From: Bugulina stolonifera
Taxonomy: Eukaryota > Bryozoa > Gymnolaemata > Cheilostomatida > Bugulidae
Direction of reading: 5' to 3'
Assembly: GCA_935421135.1 (NCBI GenBank)
Contig: OW285188.1
Span: 20,437,233-20,501,232 of the forward strand
Length of the DNA stretch: 64,000 nt
Within the stretch, counting starts at the first letter, position 1; every line of letters starts with the position of its first letter. A model generated the notes under the pieces. That model saw only the letters and a program-made list of their open reading frames with translations, did no database searches and was not told the origin of the DNA. The position numbers and the translations under genes were made by a program. Below, piece by piece: positions 38,901 to 53,900 of the stretch.

Positions 38901-41900
38901 GTGTGTGTATGGGCAAAAAACATACTACACTAATTTTTAAATACCACATGCCATAAACTTAATTTAGGGCGTGACAATATAAACAAGTGTTGAGATTAAG
39001 GCAATGCCCAGTTTGATCTAATTTTGATCTACATTGTACATACATTTAAATTTCTACAGTTTGCCCATCATATTATGTTTGTTCTAAAAGCTGTGGGTTC
39101 AAATCCCAGCTAGACTGTTTCAGGCAAAAATTCCATCAGGAGACTTTCCACTCTAATTCGGTGAACCGTTCAGATCGAGATTGAAAATGCTGGAGGTTTC
39201 ATATGCAACTTCTAGCCGGCATGTAAAAGATCCACCTCTGTCTCCAGAAAAGTAGCTGAGTTACCGACAGATCAGGTGTTAAGCAATCTCAGTAAATGAG
39301 TTGATGACAGGAAGAGCACCTGGCTGTGAGACATATGCTCCGCCTACCCTGCTATTTCTCCAGCTTATGACAGCCATTTCATTTCAAAAACACTATATGG
39401 CTACTCTGAGGTTTGGTGAAAAATTCTAATTCTAAACTTTGAAAGGATTTTTAAACAATTTTCTTCTTTACACACAGATATTTCATAGCACCATATACTA
39501 TTGTACTACTGGCTTTGTGTCATTGAGTTGGCATGATAACAACTTACCTCTCCTCTTCCAGACGCCGAGCTTCAGCTTCCTGTTTCTCTCTTTCAATTCT
39601 TTCTCGTTCCATTCTTTCTTCCTGCTCGCTGAAACATGGAAAACACTTCCTCATTGAACTTGTTAATAAAAATATCAACCAAACTGCAACAGAGTACGTC
39701 TTTAAAAATAAAATTTTATTTGGCAATTACCGTTTGCGTCTCTGTCTTCTAATCTCAAGCCTCTTCTTATCAATCTCGGCCTTCTTCTCGTCACTCAGAG
39801 CATCGTATTCATCTTCATCCATCTCTTCAAGTCTCTGCTTCTCTGCCTCTTCCTCTTGTTTCATTCTCAACTCTGCAAACATTAAAAAAAGCTGTATGAT
39901 GCAAATGTAGTATTGTAAATCCTCTTAACTGCTGTAACGGAATGAAAACTTCGAGGGGTTATCTCCCCTTCCCGTTATTCTATCTATTACCATGGATATG
40001 AACATTGGCTACCGAGGAATCAACCAATTTAATTTTCTGTCAGAGGAATATTCAAAATGGTTTTGTAGCTGAGACACAATTGCTGATGCCCTCTACATAG
40101 ACTGAGTGCACCAAAGTTACCATTAGCTTTAGCCAATAAGTCACAATACAATTTCAAAAGGAAATATAATTGCGTACATGTAGCATAAAAAAGAACAAAA
40201 ATTTCCATTCTAGAGAAATACCTCAGTGAGCTTCAACACAACTTTGAAGTTGTCTTACCTTTCTCCTCTTGATCCTTTTTCTCCTGCTCTTTCATAGAGG
40301 CATAGTTGAGCTTCAGAGTGACAAAGAAAAGATACTTCCTGTTATTAAAAGCTTTGAGGATGCAGTTAGCGGCACTAAACATGTTCTGACAGAACAGGCT
40401 CTCCAGTCCATCAAACACTACGCCACTGTGACAGTCATTCAGCTGTAATAAATTTAATGGCAAAACTATACATGTCCGACATTGTGGATTAGTGAACTAT
40501 AGCACAGATTTAACATGTACAGAAATACTTAGGTCGTATGATATGGCAACAGACATATTATTACTTAATGTTGAGTCTTGTAATCATATCAGAGTAAGGT
40601 TGATGAAAGAACGAACCTGAACTCGATCTGCAATTATTTCTACGACCAATTCTTCCGGAAGGACACAGGAGTAGAGTCCTTCTTCACCAACAGCACTGGC
40701 ACTAATACTCAGTCTCCTAGCTATTGGTGCAGCCAGGGGTGGAGGACTCATGGGCACCTGAATAACATGTCACACATGATTGTTAGGGTTATATAATGTT
40801 ATAGACAGGATGATCAGGTGCATCATGCATCTGGTGGTGAAGTTTTTGCTGCTATACAGCAGTCTAAACAATATCCCAGGGCAAACAAAACTGACATGTT
40901 GATCAGTTAAAAAACTGAACAAATTTGAGTTATGAATTCGATTAAAATCATTAACCAATGAAAAGCTTAGACAAAAAAGTGTCAGCCATTATATCTATTC
41001 TGTATCATTCTACAGTTGAAAAACATGTGTATAGTAAACTAAATACAAACTGTTGATACACTGACACAAGGAAAAAGAACCGAGCAGTTTACTTGGACGC
41101 AATATGTAAGCAGTTTGTAGGTGATTTGATGTAGAGAGATAGAGAGAAACAGGAGAGAGAGGAAAGAGTTAATCAGAGATAGAAAGTGTGAGAACCTGAG
41201 AGGCGGCGAGAACAGTACTGGCCGTCTTTTGCACATTATACTTGGTGTTGCCACCCAACCGCTGTTTGGTTAACAAAGGTCTGGCTGCATCTTTGCCAGC
41301 ATTAATCATAGAGTTCTAAAAGTAATGGAATCTAATTTGTTACTCTGAAAGCAATGACATCACGACAAAGTGTATACGCTACAGCATACAGGTGCTTGTT
41401 TGGTTTGCAGGCGGACAGATAGAAAACGAGACAGCAGTGACAATGCAGCTTAAATGAGAATTGGGTTGGGGGATTTTAACTAAGCGCTATTTAATGCAAC
41501 AGCATTAGTGTCCGAGTAGGGGAGGAAAACTTCTTAATTTCTAGCATTGTTGATCAGCAATTGATATTTATAATATGGGGACAATATGATCATGGGAATA
41601 TACAGTAATCTTGGTATTGTCTAAAAATTTGCTCTACTGAAAGTTGCTAAATTTGGAGTCGTACGCTCCTTAGATATCAATTATGATTTACAGAGTGTAC
41701 TGTATCGGAGTACAGGAATAATAGATGAGGTTCCTACAGTGCATGTGCTTGGATAGCTACAGGTTTATGTAATAGAAGTGGCACACAGGCCAAAGTAGAT
41801 AAGGAATGTGTCATATAGCAGTGGACACTGGGACAACAGTATACAGAGAAAGATAGAATCAAGTTGGGGAAGGATGTGCGACTATGACGACAAGCATGTG

Positions 41901-44900
41901 TATCTTACAGCATATATAGACGCCCTTCTCAACACATTATTTCTACTTATGTCAAGTGTTGAGCGTCTCCGGCCAGCTGCTGAAGCTACCCTTGGCAGCA
42001 AATGTTCCTGCGTGTTATTCAAAAGGAATACATGTATACAGTTCCACTAAAAATAGATGCTATGCTATTCTAACATACATATATCCGCTTGACAGCATAA
42101 ACACTATGGCACCAAACTAGGTACTTTGAGTTTAAAGTCACAATGGTTGAGAGCAAATCAAATCTATTATATGCATGTAGCTATAAGTGTAGTAATATTC
42201 CGACTATGCTATATACCTGACTATTAGACGTAGCGTCAGCCATGGCTGCCCCTGCAGTGTGCTGTGTAACAGGAGGCACTTTGCCGTGTTTCTCTTTGCC
42301 AGCACCCGCCATGCTGCCGGTCTTCCTGTTGGATACCATACTCTGAGTGTTAGAGTGAATGCTGCCTATGCCAGCCTGACCAGCAGTGTGTGCCTGCACC
42401 TGCTCCATGCTCAACCCTCCACTTAATTTTTTATCTTCGTCTGTTTCTACAGCCTTCATCTCTTCGGCCTTCCTTCTAGCTGTCTCAGCACAGAGCTCTC
42501 TGGCACGCAGACCAGCTGGAGTGCTACCATTAGATATGGCATCTATTACAACCCCATCGACAGTTAGCAGGGCAGAAGAGTACTTCTTGGCTAACTGAAC
42601 TGCAGTTGTTGTCTTGCCTGCAAATTTAAGCATGAATTTTTATTTCATATACAGATAGGAAAGTTAGAGAAATCGCCAAATACAATGATGCATAATACAA
42701 AAATGTACAAATTTACAGTCAGTCATAGTAAGATATGATAACTAAAATAATTATAATACTCTACAAGTGGCTACCTGATACTGGTGCTCCGTGCACAATA
42801 ACAGCAACACCGCGTCTGTTTCTAGCAGCTTTACCATCTGGTGTAAGGTCAATGCACAAATGTCGGGCAATAGCTGCAGACACAGGGGTCACTTCCAAGT
42901 CACCCAGTGCGACGCTGCTTAGTGATTCGCGTATTTTATCTAGAACGAGGATATTGACATCCATAAACAATGTTAAAATAATGAGAAAAGTTTAATACAA
43001 TTAACTCGGTTTTACAGATTCAAACTTTTACCTTCATCATCTTCCTCTTCATCTAATTGCTCTCCAGATTTAGCCTGGGGAACACCAGGAACCACGGTGC
43101 TAGTAGCAGGGGTGGTCGGTGCCTCCACCGTTACTGTAATGACGTCATCTTCTTTAGTCTCCCCAGCAGCCTGTTCTGCTGCCTCAGCCTGCTCCTTCCT
43201 CAACTGTTCAGCTTCTTCAATCTTCTTCACTTGTTCTATAAGAAAATGTGTCGCAAAATGAAATGCTGATACAAGTTAAATTTTATTTTACCATCGAAGA
43301 CTGATTGATACCGTTGTCCTACATATCTGTAATAAATAATGCTATTTATTATACATCTACATACATTCTAATTATGTAGCCATGGAAACTATAGCTGTTT
43401 TTACCTTCATAGAAGTTAGTTAGTTCATCGGGTAGTTTCTCACTGGGTTTACGGGGTGGTAGAAGGATTGTATTGTACTCGTCCCATCCTTTCATCAGTC
43501 GTAAAATCTTCTCCTCTTCCAAATACTGTCTGTCCAACTCAAGACTGTAGAACTCGATTGGGAACCCACATGGGTTCTTTACAATAATATCTTGTTCATC
43601 TCCGAGGCTATGAGGCAAAACTGGGCCAAATTCGACTAAGTTACGATCAAACTCTAGTCGAGGCTCTTGACCTTTACCTCTACACAGCACCATTAGCCTC
43701 TGGCTACTTTGAGCAAGACGTACTATAAGTCTTTGTTCATAATTCCGCTGTAACATAATTGTATCACGACATGTGCATTTCTGTTCAAATAAATGATTTA
43801 CTCATTGATATATTGAAAGTTCCTAGCAAAAGTATCAATTGACACTCTCAGAACACATGGTCACCATTTATTATTTCTGCTAACAAAGCTACGCCAATAA
43901 GCTGAAACGAACCTCCTCAGTGGGCATAAACTTGACTTGTATATTGACTCTTTGACCTGGCATGAGTACACCAGTTGATGGCATCAGTTCAAATGTCTTT
44001 GGTTTAGGTTTCTCCGGTTTCATCTTCCTCCGCAGGTGCATTGGAATGTGCTTGTCCATGTTGCTGGATTGCTAAATATGATCACATAATAGCTCTCTAT
44101 ATCACAACCACTCTACATGTACATCATAGGTACAGAACTATAATTTTGTTTTATGGCAAAGAAATATTATAGATTGGTTTGGCAAACCTAGAGTATACAT
44201 GCCACCAAGGTGCTATGAAAATGACATATTATCTCTAAATGAAATTAGAGAGTCGAACCTACAGAAGTACATAATCTAAATTTACATACGAGTATATACT
44301 TGTAGGCTAGGAAGAATATGGTGTGATGAATAAGAGATGCCAACAAACAGAATGAATAGATGAAGTAAAGATGTCTGCTGACACACATACATGATGACTG
44401 AGAGGGTGAAATGAAGACTGCATGCGGTAGAGAGCTCTAAATGCATTTCTGGAAGAGTAGGCGTGACAAACAGAGTGTACAGTCTGATCTAACTCAGAGT
44501 GGATGCCGTGAATTCTGTGCTGACTGGAACTGGCAGACTATTATTAACAAGTAAAGATGTACTAGATGTATACCTCCTACCCATGTAGGACTTCTATATC
44601 AAATGCATGAATATTGATGACCATTTGTTTGTCTTTTAATTATGGGAAGCAAAGACAATTGATATGATCAAATAAACCGTTTACTCTAATTATAACAAAT
44701 GAAGTCATTCTTGCATAATCATTGTATTAAAATTTTGGTCTTTTTCCCATTTTAATTGTAAATAATTTCTCTACTGCATTATTGAAACATTAGAAGATTT
44801 TGTTCCACAAATACATATGAATAGCGATTCATATTCAAGTGAAAGGAAGATACAATGGCAGCATGAGGGGAAGCTGTAACACTTTTCCGGTAATCTTACC

Positions 44901-47900
44901 TCCCTCAACTCCTTCTCGGTGGGCAAGGCAGACCACTCGCACCTCACTTGCTTATGGTTATGTATTTGCACTGTAATAATCTCACAGTTGCCACACTTCA
45001 CCTCTCCAAACTCCAGCACATCCGAGGAGATCTCCATGTCGGGCATTGTTACATTGGCTTTGAGTCTGAGGTTAACTTGAGGGCCATATATAATCTAGAA
45101 ATAAATAAAAGTTTCCAACTAGGTGCTGAATTGTATAAGAGAATGAAGTACAAGGTATTTACAAAGTGTGTTGTACTTCTCAAATAATTATACACATTCG
45201 ATTTTTATCAGGTGTGCAAACAATCAAATTACCTACTAGTTTCTACAAAAATTTCTGTTCTGTGGCTAGAATTCCAACAAATAACAACACTAATAATATG
45301 CACATAATTTTTTCTTATCAAAGTTTGACCAATTGGCAGAGCTTGTCCTACTCACATTTATAGGCACGACACTTTCAACAGTTCCCAGAGACAAGTTTGC
45401 TCCTCGGGGGTCAAAACTGACGACAAAGTCAATGGGTTCATGATCAGGAGCTCCCGGTAACTGCTTTACTCTGTCCAACTCAACATTGAACCCGTTCTCT
45501 GCTATCGTGTTGTGGTCGACTGAGAAAGACACGGGTGCTATGCCTGGATTGGTTACCCTCACAATGTGTGTACGAACAGTGCCAAGAATAACATGGCCAA
45601 AGTCCAATACATAGTCCGGCAGAGTTGGCCTAAAATTATGGTTAATTTCTCCTGAACACATGGCAATGCAGATGTTTAGTCGTGTAAAACTTTTCTAAGT
45701 AAATTGAACACTCATGTGACATACAGCCTTTAAATCAGTTAACATTTAAGCAGACATACTTGTTCTTGCGCTTCTTTAATTTGCTCTTTGAGGTAAGACT
45801 CTTCGACCTATGAGACGAGTGAGTGACCTCTTCAGAGAGACTGTGGGACTGTGACTTGGTGTAGTCAGTTACTGTGAGTCTTTCAATTTCTGTTTGCAAT
45901 TCAGTTTCAGAAGGCTGGTGGGTCGGCACATCAGTGTTTCCACGGGGAGACATGTCGGCCAGCGGATCTGAGTAGTTCAGCTCATCGTGGTGCAACACCA
46001 GAACGTCTGCTTTACTTGATGATGACAAGCTAGTCAGATTCTCCTTGGCAATGTTGCTCAGGCTCTTGTAACAGCCTAGAAGAAACAATTATGTTTGTGC
46101 AAAATAAAAATGGGTCTATATTTCCTAAATCACAATTTTTCGACATGTTAGATTGGACATCTTTCCAATTCATGACAACAGCTGTGTATAGCATATACCA
46201 TATATACATGTACATGTACATATGTTACGTATTTATATAATATGCTGCGTGTAACTCTTCATACCTTCAGGATCGACATATCGAGGGAGATCCAATGTGA
46301 TTCTGGGAAAGATTCCTTCACAGAAGACTGTGATAGTTTCTGGCTCAAAGTGGGCCACTTGGATTTTAAATGACTTTTCAAACTTATCTGGTATACCAGG
46401 GAAGAATTTGACTTGCAGGACCATTTCACTGAGAGGCTCAATGTAGCCCTAGAACAGTAACAAAATCAATGTACCTCAGGATAATAACAAAGTCAGCAAA
46501 TGAACAAATCTGTTAGACATATTAGCCATATTGCCTACAAAAAACAACTTGTTCCAAAATTCAGCTTTTTATTTAAAACATAATATGGTGACAATTTCAC
46601 ACCATGCGAACACATAACACAATTGGTACAGATGTTACAGTTTGACTCGGACTGTGCATGCACTACCATTATGGTAACGATGCAGCTACTGATGACACGC
46701 TATAGTTCTAGCTACTTATATAATCACCTTGTGTGGAATAAGAAGAGGTGAACCAGGGTCTGGTTTACCAGTTGCAGAAGGTTCCATATCAAGAGCCTGG
46801 AACTCAAACCCAACTCGTCCTTTGTTAATGAGTGTTATCTGAGATGTAGCCACCTGGTCATACATCTGCTTCCCATAGTCAATCTCTGTAGCGTCAAACC
46901 TGTACTCAACTAGAGAGGACTCTCCTACAAGCACATGCCATAAATGTATGCGTTCACATGTAGGCAGATAACAGCACTGATATCTGCGTAATGAATATGA
47001 TATGTAAAACCAAAGTGGTAGAAGCATTACAAAATGTTGTCTGAATGTATAGCAATGGTCATTTATAAATTATAATACAATGCCATTGTATGTCAGCATT
47101 TTGGCAATAATAAACACACAGCATTTAAGAGGCTTAGAGAGTAGATGGATAGCATATAGGTCAACAATTATATCATTTGGTAACAATTTTACGAGGTGAT
47201 TGGTATTAACTCTACTATAAAATGCATTCTGTAAATAATTATGATAAAATACCTAATAGAGCCAGTTCATATGTGGGGCCACCTTCCACCTCACAGAGAG
47301 CTTTAGCCTGACTACCAATGTTAGCATGACCATAGAATGTGAGGGTGATCTGCTCAGTCTCCCCTGGTTTCAGTGTGCCATACAGCGGAAGAATGTCAAA
47401 CACCTGTGCAGGAATTTACACACGATTACACAGGATTTGCAGGGCATATATCAGCATTTACAACAACAGTACCATTTTGAAGTTGCATTCTCCCTTACTT
47501 CGTAATCAGTAGAAGGCAACTACTGTTTGAGTAGTTATATCTTTACCAGAGTATCAGGGTAAGTAAATGACATTTACCTCTTCCACACCAAGATTAGCTT
47601 CAGCATCTCTGCTGCCTTCAAGCAAAGCTTTAATGGTAGAGTTAATGGCAGGTGGGGTTCTCAAAGGCCCCATTCTAGTCTGTGTTCTCATTGGTTGTAG
47701 CTCACTGATCTCTACAATTCCTTCTTCCGACTTAACCTCCTGCAATAATGGATATTACGAGCATTTAGTTGTACTATTTCAGTTTTAGTATATAATACTA
47801 TATGTCATTGCATGTCAAGCTATCATACTATAGTTTTGAGATGAAATTTAAAATAATAGTATATATCTCTGAAGTGCTAATGAAAATCTTGTTTTCCTAC

Positions 47901-50900
47901 CATGGGTTCAGCTGAATGGACATCATACGGCTGTTCCACCTCAAGCTGCTCAGAAGTCTCCTTCTTTATTTCCTCGACCTCAGCCAGAGTGGTTGGTATA
48001 AGAGCCTCCGTGTTGGACTCTGGAACAGGGTCTGAGGAGACTAGCTGTTGCACTTCTGCAGGAACCACCTAGAATTCCAATTTGCGATTCTCAATTATAG
48101 GTTAAAATTAACATAAATGAGATTAGATGGTGAAAATGTACGAGTTAAACGTTTGACGTCATAAAAATAGAATAGTATGATATTGTATTATGATGTCATA
48201 GAATGTGATAGATTGATGAGATATAATCTAATAGAGTAGGGCACTGATAAGAGGAAGTGATGTATGAAGGTGAGAATACCTCCCAGGTTGATGGTAGATT
48301 AGAAGGAGCATTGTATACAGCAATAGACTGTTTACGTGGTGAAGCAATAGCATCTGATGGACCGCTAGCCCTTGATTTCATTGCCGACTTGAGATTCATA
48401 ACAGCTCGAGAAACAGAAGTAAAGAACACAGCACCACCTGCTTTCCTCGGTGTAAGCTGGAATACAGTTTAATGCTGAGGCGGCATAGAGCAACATTAAT
48501 TCTTTGACAAAGATAAGAAAGTTTGAAATTGAATATTGTAGAAATCAAAGATTTCCTAGTGATATAATGATATATGCTCTCATGTTATCTGTAGACGGCT
48601 ATCTCCACTGAATTTTTAAGGTGAAGGTTAAAGAAAGAAAGAGAATGACTCGAAGCAGAGATACAGATGGAAAAAGCATATGCATGTACAATAAGTATGT
48701 AGACTAACAACGAGCCCTTAGGAGAACGTCTGATGGTGATTAACTACTGTGTTAGTTTACTGTAATAAACGCTCATTTAGTAAACTAGTGATTACCTTAG
48801 GATCAGTATCATCTGCTTCAGCGTCAAGGTCTCCCTCCTCCTGCTTGACTGACGGTGCCTCCGGGTCATCTCCAGCTGCACCACCGTCAACTCTGGAGGC
48901 ACTAGTCACCTGGATGGCTGGTTGAGATGCTGTCTCCTTCTCCTGTACCAAGTCTTTAGCATTCTCATCCTCGACTGGATCCTGAATAAATGCATATTAG
49001 GGTTATATCAGAGCCAATAACGTATAGGTCAACAATATATGGGTCGGTAGTATAGACATTGCACCAATGACTTTCCCAGAACTTGATCACAAGTTTATGG
49101 CACATGTGAGTTGTCTTGTCAACAATGGGGCATAACTCATGTCAAAGGCTGTGTATAAAGTTGTTTATAATATAACACACATGTGGAGTTGTCGCGTCTC
49201 CAAATAGGCATAGCCCTGTTTCAGCGAACCAGCAGCTGTAGAAAGTTCAAAGACCAGTCTAGGTATTATACAACTACAAATTAGTGATATCTTTTAACCT
49301 GAGTGGAAAGCATTGGGAGAATCGTTAAGTGCGGCCGAAACTGTTTGGTATTGAACAATCAGTTGATTTGATTAAGTGTGAATATGATTCCATACTAGTC
49401 CATACTTCCCCCACGAAGAACTCAAGACATATTACATCACTAGAAATTTAATCTTGGTGTACAAATATTCATTTCAAGTATTTTTATAGGAAGTCGACAA
49501 GTATTTGGTTAATTTTAGCAATACATTTATAACTATTTCCTTTAAACATGGCAGAACAGAATGTTTAGTTTGAATCCAACATACTATACCTGACCCATTC
49601 TCATTAAATGGATAAGTTAGAACAACAAAAGTGAACATGAACAAATAAAGAGTGATACAAAGATTGTGAAAGAACACAACATACTAGTCGTAATTCAAAA
49701 TGAGTGGAGGAGAGGGCAATATTATCCACACCACAGGATGTGTCTTTAGAATACTAAAATGATATGTGGACATTCACATGATATACACTGTTATAATGGT
49801 CAGTAACAACGTGAAAATTCTGTATCAGTATATTCTTCTATTGAATTATTTATGTATAACATTACACTATGTATTAATCTCTCACACAACAGTACGTATG
49901 GCACACTAGCGATAGCTAAGTTTAAAATAGAAAAAGTTTCCATTGCACACTTACCACTTTGGCCAATTCAATCTCGTCTTTACGGATATGAATCAACTCT
50001 CGTTGCTCCTCATCATCGTCAACCACAGTGTACGTCTGCGCCGGGATATATCGCTGTCGACGTTCCACACATGGCTCATCCCCAACCAGGAAAGACCAAC
50101 GATAATTCACATCCATTGGGCTAATAAAATTAAATTATAAAATAACCATCTCCCTTTAGTTATATTACTGCTACAACAGGCCTACATAAATTAGCATTTG
50201 CGGTAAAAATCAATCAAAAAATAAAAAGTTTATTGGCATATAGCCTAATAATATTATACTGGTATACATGTATATGAGAACTTTGGATATATTATGGTGA
50301 TAAGCATTACCTATTGTTGGTAACATTGACATATCTTGTGACTTCAGTATCGTTGAGAACACATCCAAAGTCGACAGTTGTCTTCTCAAAGGACAAGTTG
50401 GGGAAATACACCTCACCTCTCAGTGCAATGTAGTCCTACAGAAAACAGATAATCATGATGGATACTTTTCGAGTATAATAAGTAACTGTATTATGTATAT
50501 ACTAATAGTGAAATATATATGTGCATATACAATGTATCTACACTGTATATGTAGACCTACATTCTTTTGATGCATGTTATATAATAATGGTGACTCATAT
50601 AACTGATAACACTGCTAACTGTTATCAGTTATCTCCCTTCTATATTTCAATAATGAAATACAACTGAGAGAGAAGATAAATCCAGCTCATTACAAATTCA
50701 GTGTTCTAAATAACAATATTGCCATGAGTATTTAGTCAGACAGTTTTTTACATGAAAAACCAGGTTTAAGATGAGTAGTATTCACTACAGTTAGGTTGGA
50801 AATAGTGGTAAGGATGCAAGCCCTTGTTACAACTATATACACATTATAGAAGATGCAATAATAAGGTACAGAACAGTCCAGACAGGAAATATGAGTCATG

Positions 50901-53900
50901 AACTGAAGTCTGGGAGCCCGTCACTAGTTAACTTACAATGTGTGGGTGTTCCTTGTAGGAGACACTGAGCACTTCATCAATGGTTCTAATGTGTCGGTCG
51001 TCTTTGTATGACGGATCAAACTGAAGCCTGAGGTTGTACGACTCTTTGACATCTAGAGTAAGTGAGACATCCGTCTCTTTGACCTCTTCAGATGTAGAGT
51101 GTACTTTATTGTCTTCTCCACCAAAGATCATGGTGAAAGGATATTTGAGACTGAGATTGATATTGAGAGGGAGGCTGGACACATTGCATAAGGACAACTC
51201 CTGAACCTGCACATCCAGCTGATCGTCAGGCATCTGAAATGATACCAGCATATATAAGAGTTATACACACATGTACATGACATACTCTCGTATACAATGC
51301 CAACTAAATTCTATACAAAAATACATTGCACAAAATGTTCATTTGTGACAATTCTGAATAAGAGCAGATAAATCGCAAATTGTACACATTTTCCATTGAG
51401 AAACTCACAGCCGTCTCATTAAGTGATGAGCTACTATTGGCTCATTATCATCTCACAGCTATTACTATTACAGACACGGAGATGTACAAAATAGATGAAA
51501 GAAACCTTTTATTAGTATGCAGTATACAAGATAACAACAGATATTAAATGTAGTGCTGTATGTATATGTAGAGGCATCAGATGAATTTGCTAACAAGTAA
51601 TAAACTCAGCCAAAGAAAGAAGCTAGGTCTACCACATTAGCACAATAATATTATATTAAATTATGGCAACGGGCCAGACATTTTCAATGCGAATAATAAA
51701 GCTTGTTATAGCCACTTCTATGCTACATGTACATGTAGGTAAAAATAACTACAATCTACAATATATAGCAACATGACATTGAAGAAAAGAGATGAATTTA
51801 TACATGCTCTACATGTGACTACAGTATAAGTGTATTAGTAACAGTACTAGGCTGAGGAAGTAAGAAAGAGAAGACATTTGTATTAACCTTAGAATACAAC
51901 TGGGTCAGCAGAGGAGATGGGTACTTGATAAGCTAGAATGTGGAGAAAACAAAAATAAAATCAGGCTTTCTATATTCAATAATATTGTCATAATGCTTTA
52001 CTAATATTGTCACATCATTGTTATACAGCATGACAATAATATGAGTATTGTCCACCTACATGTAGCTAGGAGATGCACATCAGGGGATAAAAGCTGCAAA
52101 TAGACTTTTGATGTTTCATATAATAATACAGATAAACAATTTTGTACGGTGCACAAAAGCTAAATAGTTTTGAAGGGCACAAATTGTGTGTATTTAACAT
52201 ATTATTAAGAATTTCATAAATAATCAAATATAACAGGTATACTACAGGTAGTGCATGCAAAAGTCTATACAGAGAAAAGAAAAGTGACAATGTGCAAACA
52301 TGGCACCATCAGTGTCACTCACCTTATCAAATCGGAAGAAGAGGGCTTTGTTGGAGAACTCCAGAAGGGGGCATATAAACTCCACAAAGATGTCACATTT
52401 CATAATGAGCTCTTTACCTCCCTGTCGACCAATAATAGAGTGACAGAGTAGCCTCTCTTTGATTTCTTGTGGATCCTTTACAAAACCTTTCAGTGTCAAC
52501 CACATTGACTCTCCGGGTCTAAGTTCCATACGTGCTGGACTTAGCTTGAACACTGGCTGGCGGAATTCAGGCATGGCGGGTGTATTCTAGAATCATAAAA
52601 ATAATTTCTGTATTGTACAGGTTGTACGGTTTCCTTCACAAGAATGATGAGTATATTATTGACATATTTTGGCACTTCGCAGCAATTAGAACCTTTGCAT
52701 ACAACTAATTGACAGATAACGTTAAGGTCTATATACATATAGGTATAAGTAGGTCACAGTCTAAATTATACTGTGAGAATAAAAGATAACGGGTCGGCAT
52801 GCAGTGTGGCTACCAAACCAACTACAAACCACCATATCACCACAACATTTAGATAGATAGCTTACTTTGAATTTGATATCTCTGGCATCATACAAGGGAT
52901 CCTTCCGTGGTTTCACAAGAGGAAAACCGTCTGTACTCCAAACCAACTGTTGCAGACGTCTTCCACAGTTGGTTATCTTGAACTTTTTCTCACATGGCGT
53001 GTTACTGAAGTGAGGTCCAAGGTTCATATATGAATCCATCTAAAGACATTTAATTGATAATGCATATATGCAAGAACTTGGAAACAATGGAAAGATATAC
53101 AAAATATTTTCTCAAAAAACACATAAAACATCTAAAAATCGAGGGAAATTGTCTGCACATGTGCAGTCGCTACCTTTGGAGCGGTTACAATAGTAGTTCC
53201 GAAGCCGTATGCTTCCACAGGAATTGTCCTTGATTGGCTCTCCAGAAAGTTGATCTGGATCTTGTCTTGGAATCTGACTACATCGTCTATGTTAGCAGTT
53301 ACAGAGATCTCAAAAGACTCCTCCGGAGGTATCTCCCCTTGCTGTGGTTCAATCTTCCACACGCTATTTGGACGAACCTAAATGGTACAAAGTTGTATAT
53401 AAAGACATGTCAGTAGGGAGAATGGATGCGGCTATAGAAACTAAAACACCTCAACAGCTAATAGTTAAGATTATCAGCAGCCGTAACTTCAAGTTCTTTA
53501 AATGGCGAAAAAATAAATTTTGCATGTAACAGCAACAGTGATAATAAAAGTATGATAATATACTTGATGTATTTTTAAGCAAGGAATTTAATACACTTGT
53601 ACGGATGATGCTTGTATGCATGACAGTAATGCATACTATATGCAGGTAGGATATCTTACCATGTGTGCTGTGAATTTGGAAGGAACGAGGGACTCATTAG
53701 ACAATGTGATGACCCTCACCACATCGGTAAGAACGGGCATCTGGCCCCAGTTTATGTTGAGTGGTGTAACATGCACCACTGGTCCTTCGCCATTACACAT
53801 CAACTGCACCGGCTAAAATACAACCGGCCCAACATGTGAAAATTTTAAAATCTATCATGTTAGTTGAAAATACATATTTTGCATGGAAATTTCTTGAATA

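Noticed and set aside
41808..42050. Plus-strand open frame in a HYDIN intron
   Set aside because: The composition is intron-like, with no splice context or family match. It fits chance in AT-rich sequence.
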